A DNA stretch of 64,000 nt from Diogma glabrata (taxonomy: Eukaryota > Arthropoda > Insecta > Diptera > Cylindrotomidae). Below the pieces are notes generated by a model. It did not search any database. It saw nothing but the letters and a program-made list of their open reading frames with translations, and was not told where the DNA came from. Where the stretch lies: the NCBI GenBank assembly GCA_963693315.1, contig OY856187.1:386301263-386365262 (forward strand). Reading direction: 5' to 3'. Of this stretch, positions 59,586 to 64,000 are shown piece after piece (positions within the stretch are counted from its first letter, which is position 1; every line of letters begins with the position of its first letter). The position numbers and the translations under genes were made by a program.

Positions 59586-60307
59586 ATGTTTGGAGATACT
59601 ATAAGTATTTGATGGACAAATTTTATAAAGGTCACAGTTTGTGTAATCGAAACATTTACACCTATTTTTAGAAATATTAACTGATTATAAAATTAAATAA
59701 AGTTTTCAAAATGCGTGGTTGGTTTAATTTCCAAAGATTTTTTAGGCGACAAAATAACAAAAGACGGCGTAAATACCTTCTCAGATTAAATTGGAGCCAT
59801 TCTAGATTTTTCATAAGCCATAATCAGTTCACCATCTTCAACGGTTCATGGCTATGCGAAATTATTATCATAGATTTATGTACTACAACAATTAATTAAA
59901 AATTTTTTTCCTTTTTTACTTTCACCACAGAAAATTGTATTTAAATATTACAAAAATATCACAATTCTACAATATTTAAAATACAAAATTATTTTGAATG
60001 CAATTCAAGAGAAACTATTTCCCATCTTCAGCAATGCAAAACAAAATAAAGCTAAAAGAAAATCGAAAAATGATAAAATTTTCAAGGAAAACTAAACGAA
60101 AATAGTAATACAAAATTTAAAAGAAAACTAAACTTAGAAATTATATAATTGAAAATAAATTGGAAGTAATATTTCCTCAATCAAAATTTAAACATTTATT
60201 GAAATTTTTAGAAATGAAATAGCTTTCAAATGCATCCAAATTGGAAGCTTTATTAACTTCTTTAATTAATTTAATATTTTCCAAAGAAACTCCCGAATGA
60301 CATTCTG
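59586..60307. other. Possible LTR remnant, otherwise gene-free
   Basis: By position this may include a minus-strand 5' LTR. The short ORF at 59711-59899 starts with ATG (MRGWFNFQRFFRRQNNK) but has no recognised domain. 60300-60307 (acattctg) is the candidate 8-bp target site of the hAT element. Confidence 0.35.
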
Positions 60308-60325
60308 CAGTGGCGGATTTAACAG

Positions 60326-60349
60326 GTGGGCAAAAGCGCGCTTGCCCAC
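60326..60349. other. Subterminal hairpin of hAT element
   Basis: GTGGGCAA (60326-60333) pairs perfectly with TTGCCCAC (60342-60349) around an 8-base loop aagcgcgc. It lies 18 bases from the element end and could be a transposase-binding or structural site. Confidence 0.6.
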
Positions 60350-60747
60350 TGGGCCCCCCCGACGAAAGGCTTTCAGGGCCCCTCTTGCTGAAAGTTACAC
60401 CTTCGATTTCTTTTTTTTATTTTTTTGTTGAAAAAATGTTTCGGTGAGTCCCTTGTGGACAGCACAAGTTCAATTTTCATTCAGGGGCCCCCTGTTATCA
60501 GAATAATTGCAATGCATGATAACTATCGTAAATTAAATATAAAATCAAATAACTTTTGTAATCAATCAGTTATTTAAAACGTCTACGATTTTCTCAAAGT
60601 TTGTCGAATATTTCTGACTTATCAAAAACGTTCTGAAGGGGCCCCCGGATGCCCCCCCCTGCCTTTGTTTACTATAACATAACCTAGTAATTTATATTTT
60701 TCCATGGTAGATCTGATTCTACTATATATTTTGCTTAAAAATTGGAA

Positions 60748-63700
60748 ATGGAAAAAACAAAAGAAAAAAGTGGATTTGAAAAGAGAAAAATTAGAGAAAA
60801 AAGAAAATTGGAAAATGCTGGAATCGACCCTAAGCAGACTAAAGTCAGCAAATTCTTTTCAACTTCAACACCAAAGTCAACATCAGTTGAAGTTCAAAAC
60901 GACGATGATCAAAACTCCACGGAAATCGGATTTCTTCCAGCAGAACAAGAATCCCTATCCGCCAGTTCATCCAACAAAAGACATACCGAATCAAGCGATG
61001 AAACATTATCTACAAAATCACCGCTAATCCACCCAGAAATTTATAATGACCAAGGTATAGTAGAAATTCAACTTATACAAATTTTTGTTCCTTATTTCGA
61101 AATGATTATTGAATATGAAATGTAGAGCTGTGAAATCTTGAAAAATGCTACTTCATTTGATATATAAGTTCACATAAGTACGAACATTGGGGTAGAATTA
61201 GAATGTAGAATTTTTATTTCAATTTCTACAAAAACGATTTAAACATTTTCATAAAGCCTCTACGATTTAGTATGATCAGAGATTCCATACTACATCAGAT
61301 AACTGTTTTTTAATTTTGTTTTTTTACTGTTACAGAAAAAAAGCAGGAGAACAAGAAAATGAAGAGCGGATACAATGAACTGATAAAAACTGGACCTGAG
61401 ACTAGTGTTAGTCGAGAAAAATCCTCCGTCGACAGAAGTGTTAATGACCAATCGTTTTTTAATAATGAACAAAAAGATAACTTCGCACTCACTGATTCAT
61501 TTGATAAAGAACCAATGTCCGAATCTGAATTATTACTTTCTGCGAATGCACCGCCAATAGTTTCGAAATTTAACAATGACAAAGGAATTTATAAAAATCA
61601 GATTTTAAACGAAGACCAGAAAAGAATGCTTTTACTTGCTGGCCCTTGTCAACCTACAGAAGCTGATATGCCCAATGGCAAATTCAAACTCACAGAAAAT
61701 GGGCGCCATTTCAACTCGCAGTATTATTATAAACGTACGCAGAAGCCTTTCGAAGAAAATGATCTTAGCCCTTGGTTATCATACTCACCGACTCTACATC
61801 ATGCTTATTGCCATTATTGCTGGCTATTTGGAAATGAGGATACGAAAAAAGGTATATGGTGCACTGGTTACACGGATTGGAAACATGTTCAGCGATCCAT
61901 TTCAATACACAGTTTGAGCAAGACTCATCTCCAGAATGCAGTTGCAGCAGCAAGTTTTCTCAAGAAATCCGATATCAGTCATCAACTAAATCAACAAATT
62001 AGCGAAGAAGCGAAAAAATGGCGTTACGTCCTGAACATTTTTTTTGATACCATAAGAACTTTGTCTGGCTTGGGTGTCGCGTTTCGAGGTCATCGTGAAA
62101 AAATGGATGAAGAAAATCCTGGTATATATTTGTCTATCATCAAACTCATCTCCCGCCATAACTCGACTCTACACGATCACATCGAATCCTCGAATCGGAT
62201 AAAGTACTTGAGCAAAACCATTACATTCGAATTATTGAATATCTTGGCTGATCAAACGCGAAATTTTATTATTAATGAATGCAAAGAAGCAAAATTTTTC
62301 ACACTGATCGCTGACTCAACAACTGATGTTGCTCACTTGGACCAAATGGCTATATTGGTGCGATACGTTACAATCCAAAAAAATGAGACAGGAGCCAAGA
62401 TACTATGCATCAAAGAACGTTTTTTATGTTTCATTCGAATCAAAAAAGGGGATGCTGTCTCAATTTCTCATAACATCATTGGGGTCTTGTTTGAAAAATA
62501 TCTATTCGAAAAAAGTCATCTATGTGGTCAAGCTTTCGATGGCGCGCCCGTTATGTCAGGAGAGCTGAATGGATTACAAGCACTTATCAGAAGATATGTT
62601 GGAGAAAAGGCCTTCGTTCCGTATATCCATTGTACAGCACATCAACTCAACCTGGTTCTATCTCATGCAGCTGAAAAATTTGCCAGCCCTTCAATCAAAC
62701 TCTTTTTCGCAACATTACAGCGAATTTTCAAATACTTCTCGCAGTCTCATCGGCGATGGGAAAACCTTTTGCAAGAAAGCAAAAATCTGTCTCCAAATAC
62801 AAAATCTTTCGGCATCCAACTTCTGGAAGAATTGAAACTAGAACTTTTTGAGACCAACTCTGACTGTCGAAGAGAGACACAAGATGAACAGTGTGCTGTG
62901 CCATTGGAGGATATCGAAAGCGAAGCGCTGTCACAGAAACGAAGACTCCACATCAAAGGCTTGAGTGATACTCGTTGGTCTGCACGACTGAAAGCAGTAG
63001 AAGCAATTATCCAAAATCTTGACTGTGTTGTCAACTGTTTAGAACGAGAAACATCGAGAGAAAAGGCTACTGGAGAAGATATAATGGACGCAAATTCTCT
63101 ACTGTTGGCGATCAATTGGCTATTTTTACTAAACCTGACATGGTGGCATTCAGTCCTATCATTCATTGACATTGCTGAAGTGCAATTACAGAAAAAAGAA
63201 GTTGACCTTTTGATGGCCCAAAATTGTCTCGAAAATGTAATGAAGAACTTGCAAAACTTGCGTGAGGAGAGCAAGTATGATTCTTTCGTTTCGAAAGCTA
63301 AATCTCAATGGGAGAAGATGGGATGGAAGAATCTGGATTTTCCGATCATTAGACAACGACGAACGAAAAAAATGCCAGGCGAGAAAGCAGAGGACAGTTC
63401 TTTGGATATGGCAACGAAACATCGCATTGGGTACTTTGAAGTTCTGGACAGAATGTGCAGTGAATTACAAGAAAGGGCCAAAGGTTTTGATGAGATAAAC
63501 TCACTTTTCGGATTTCTCAAACCTGAATCCTTCAAAAACATGGAAGAAAAAGAATTTGAAAAAAATGTGTGCAATTTGATGGAGAAATATCCAACTTTTT
63601 TTACAACTGCCCTGAAGTATGAGTTAATCGGTTTTGCGGATATATATTTCTCACAAGAACAAGATTCTACCAAGCATAGTCCATTGCAATATTTGAACTT

Positions 63701-63974
63701 CATCGTTGAAAAAAATTTGATCAGCAGTTTCCCGGAGTGCTGCAGTTTATTGCGTTTATTCTTGACCCTTCCCGTCAGCACTGCCAGCGCCGAACGAACA
63801 ATGAGTTCATTGAAGAGAGTCAAAGATCGTCAACGTTCTACAATGAGTGCTGAAGCATTGGACGATTTCAGCATACTTTTCATCGAACAGCAAGTCGCCA
63901 ATCAAATTGATCTGGATGCAACCATCGAAGTTTTCGCGGAGAAGAAAGCGAGAAGAGGGTTCAAAAATATGTGA
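60748..63974 (+). CDS. hAT transposase (ZMYM1-like), two exons, about 981 aa, apparently intact
   Basis: Exon 1 (60748-61054) starts MEKTKEKSGFEKRKIREKRK and contains DPKQTKVSKFF and an acidic Ser-rich segment. Exon 2 (61336-63974) joins in phase (1+2). In exon 2, a TTF-type BED-like zinc finger spans about 61770-61935 (HHAYCHYCWLFG, WCTGYTDWKH, HSLSKTHLQNA). The RNase H-like core with DUF4371 features follows: FTLIADSTTDVAHLDQMAI with the first catalytic Asp, CGQAFDGAPVMSG with the second, then HCTAHQLNLVLSHA, and SDTRWSARLKAV. The C-terminal hAT dimerisation region reads FLTLPVSTASAERTMSSLKR. It would cut and paste the element at its terminal repeats. No stop or frameshift was seen. The exon structure rests on splice signals and phase only. 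A domesticated ZMYM1-like gene is the alternative, but the adjacent terminal repeat favours a transposon. Confidence 0.85.
61055..61335 (+). other. Predicted intron of the hAT transposase gene
   Basis: Donor CAAG|GTATAG at 61055, acceptor TTTTTTTACTGTTACAG ending at 61335, with a pyrimidine-rich stretch before it. 281 bases. In exon 1 the frame would stop at 61125 without splicing; joining is in phase. Confidence 0.65.
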
Positions 63975-64000
63975 ATTTTCTCTATGTAAAAAAGAATAAA

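Larger units (their letters stand above)
60308..64000 (+). mobile_element. hAT transposon, ZMYM1-type; 3' end outside the window
   Basis: Left end cagtggcggatttaacaggt, a terminal sequence typical of ZMYM1-type hAT elements (CAG.GGCGGAT..., from memory). GC-rich ggccccc text near 60350-60380, 60480 and 60645 marks the subterminal zone. A two-exon transposase gene fills the element and ends at 63974. The right terminal repeat and second duplication are not in the window. Confidence 0.8.

Overview
This window is a transposon graveyard from an animal genome, most likely an insect. It is visibly AT-rich, full of microsatellites and minisatellites, and almost every recognisable protein belongs to a transposable element. 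The families (Ty3/gypsy, Penelope-like, LOA-type and RTE-like LINEs, a ZMYM1-type hAT, TA-flanked MITEs, a Foldback-like element) form a typical arthropod mix. No tRNA, rRNA, operon or CRISPR array was seen. The only candidate host gene is a short ORF at 53209-53598.

Left third (1-15 kb). It holds a 31-bp tandem repeat (192-300), a ~1-kb minisatellite (2041-3091) and a composite repeat (3373-4470). A decayed RTE-like LINE (4485-8949) follows, split by a ~1.6-kb insertion. Two non-autonomous DNA elements have TA duplications (12530-13908 and 14084-15032).

Middle (15-43 kb). Gypsy element A (15056-20371, minus strand) has two 299-bp LTRs that look identical and one intact Gag-Pol frame; it sits against a long TATGTG/TA microsatellite. 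Gypsy element B (24177-28803, minus) lies inside a ~325-bp satellite with a GCAAC duplication and is broken by a single stop codon. A Penelope cluster follows (29615-35330): an inverted truncated copy, a trapped gag fragment, a partial direct copy and a full-length copy. The inverted copy and the gag fragment form one continuous chimeric frame. Each Penelope 3' region carries a hammerhead-ribozyme-like motif. Gypsy element C (about 36.7-42.85 kb, plus) is decayed but keeps a canonical -1 frameshift heptamer and the beginning of an env-like ORF, cut off by a LINE fragment.

Right third (43-64 kb). It holds LINE ORF1/ORF2 remnants, a ~128-bp minisatellite and a 3.06-kb Foldback-like palindrome (48342-51400) with a 9-bp duplication and arms of ~143-bp tandem units. 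The possible host exon comes next. A coiled-coil Gag-like remnant follows; its leader was split by an almost intact LOA-type LINE (54977-59325, 12-bp duplication and poly-A tail). The window ends in a hAT element (60308 onward) whose transposase reads as an intact two-exon gene.

The genes do not form a pathway. What links them is nesting: element B into satellite, the Penelope cluster into a composite repeat, LOA into an LTR-element leader, and an unknown element into the RTE-like LINE. The best intact candidates are gypsy A, full-length Penelope, LOA and hAT. Coordinates of CDS were checked against ATG codons where possible; several long open frames begin at non-ATG codons, and this is noted.
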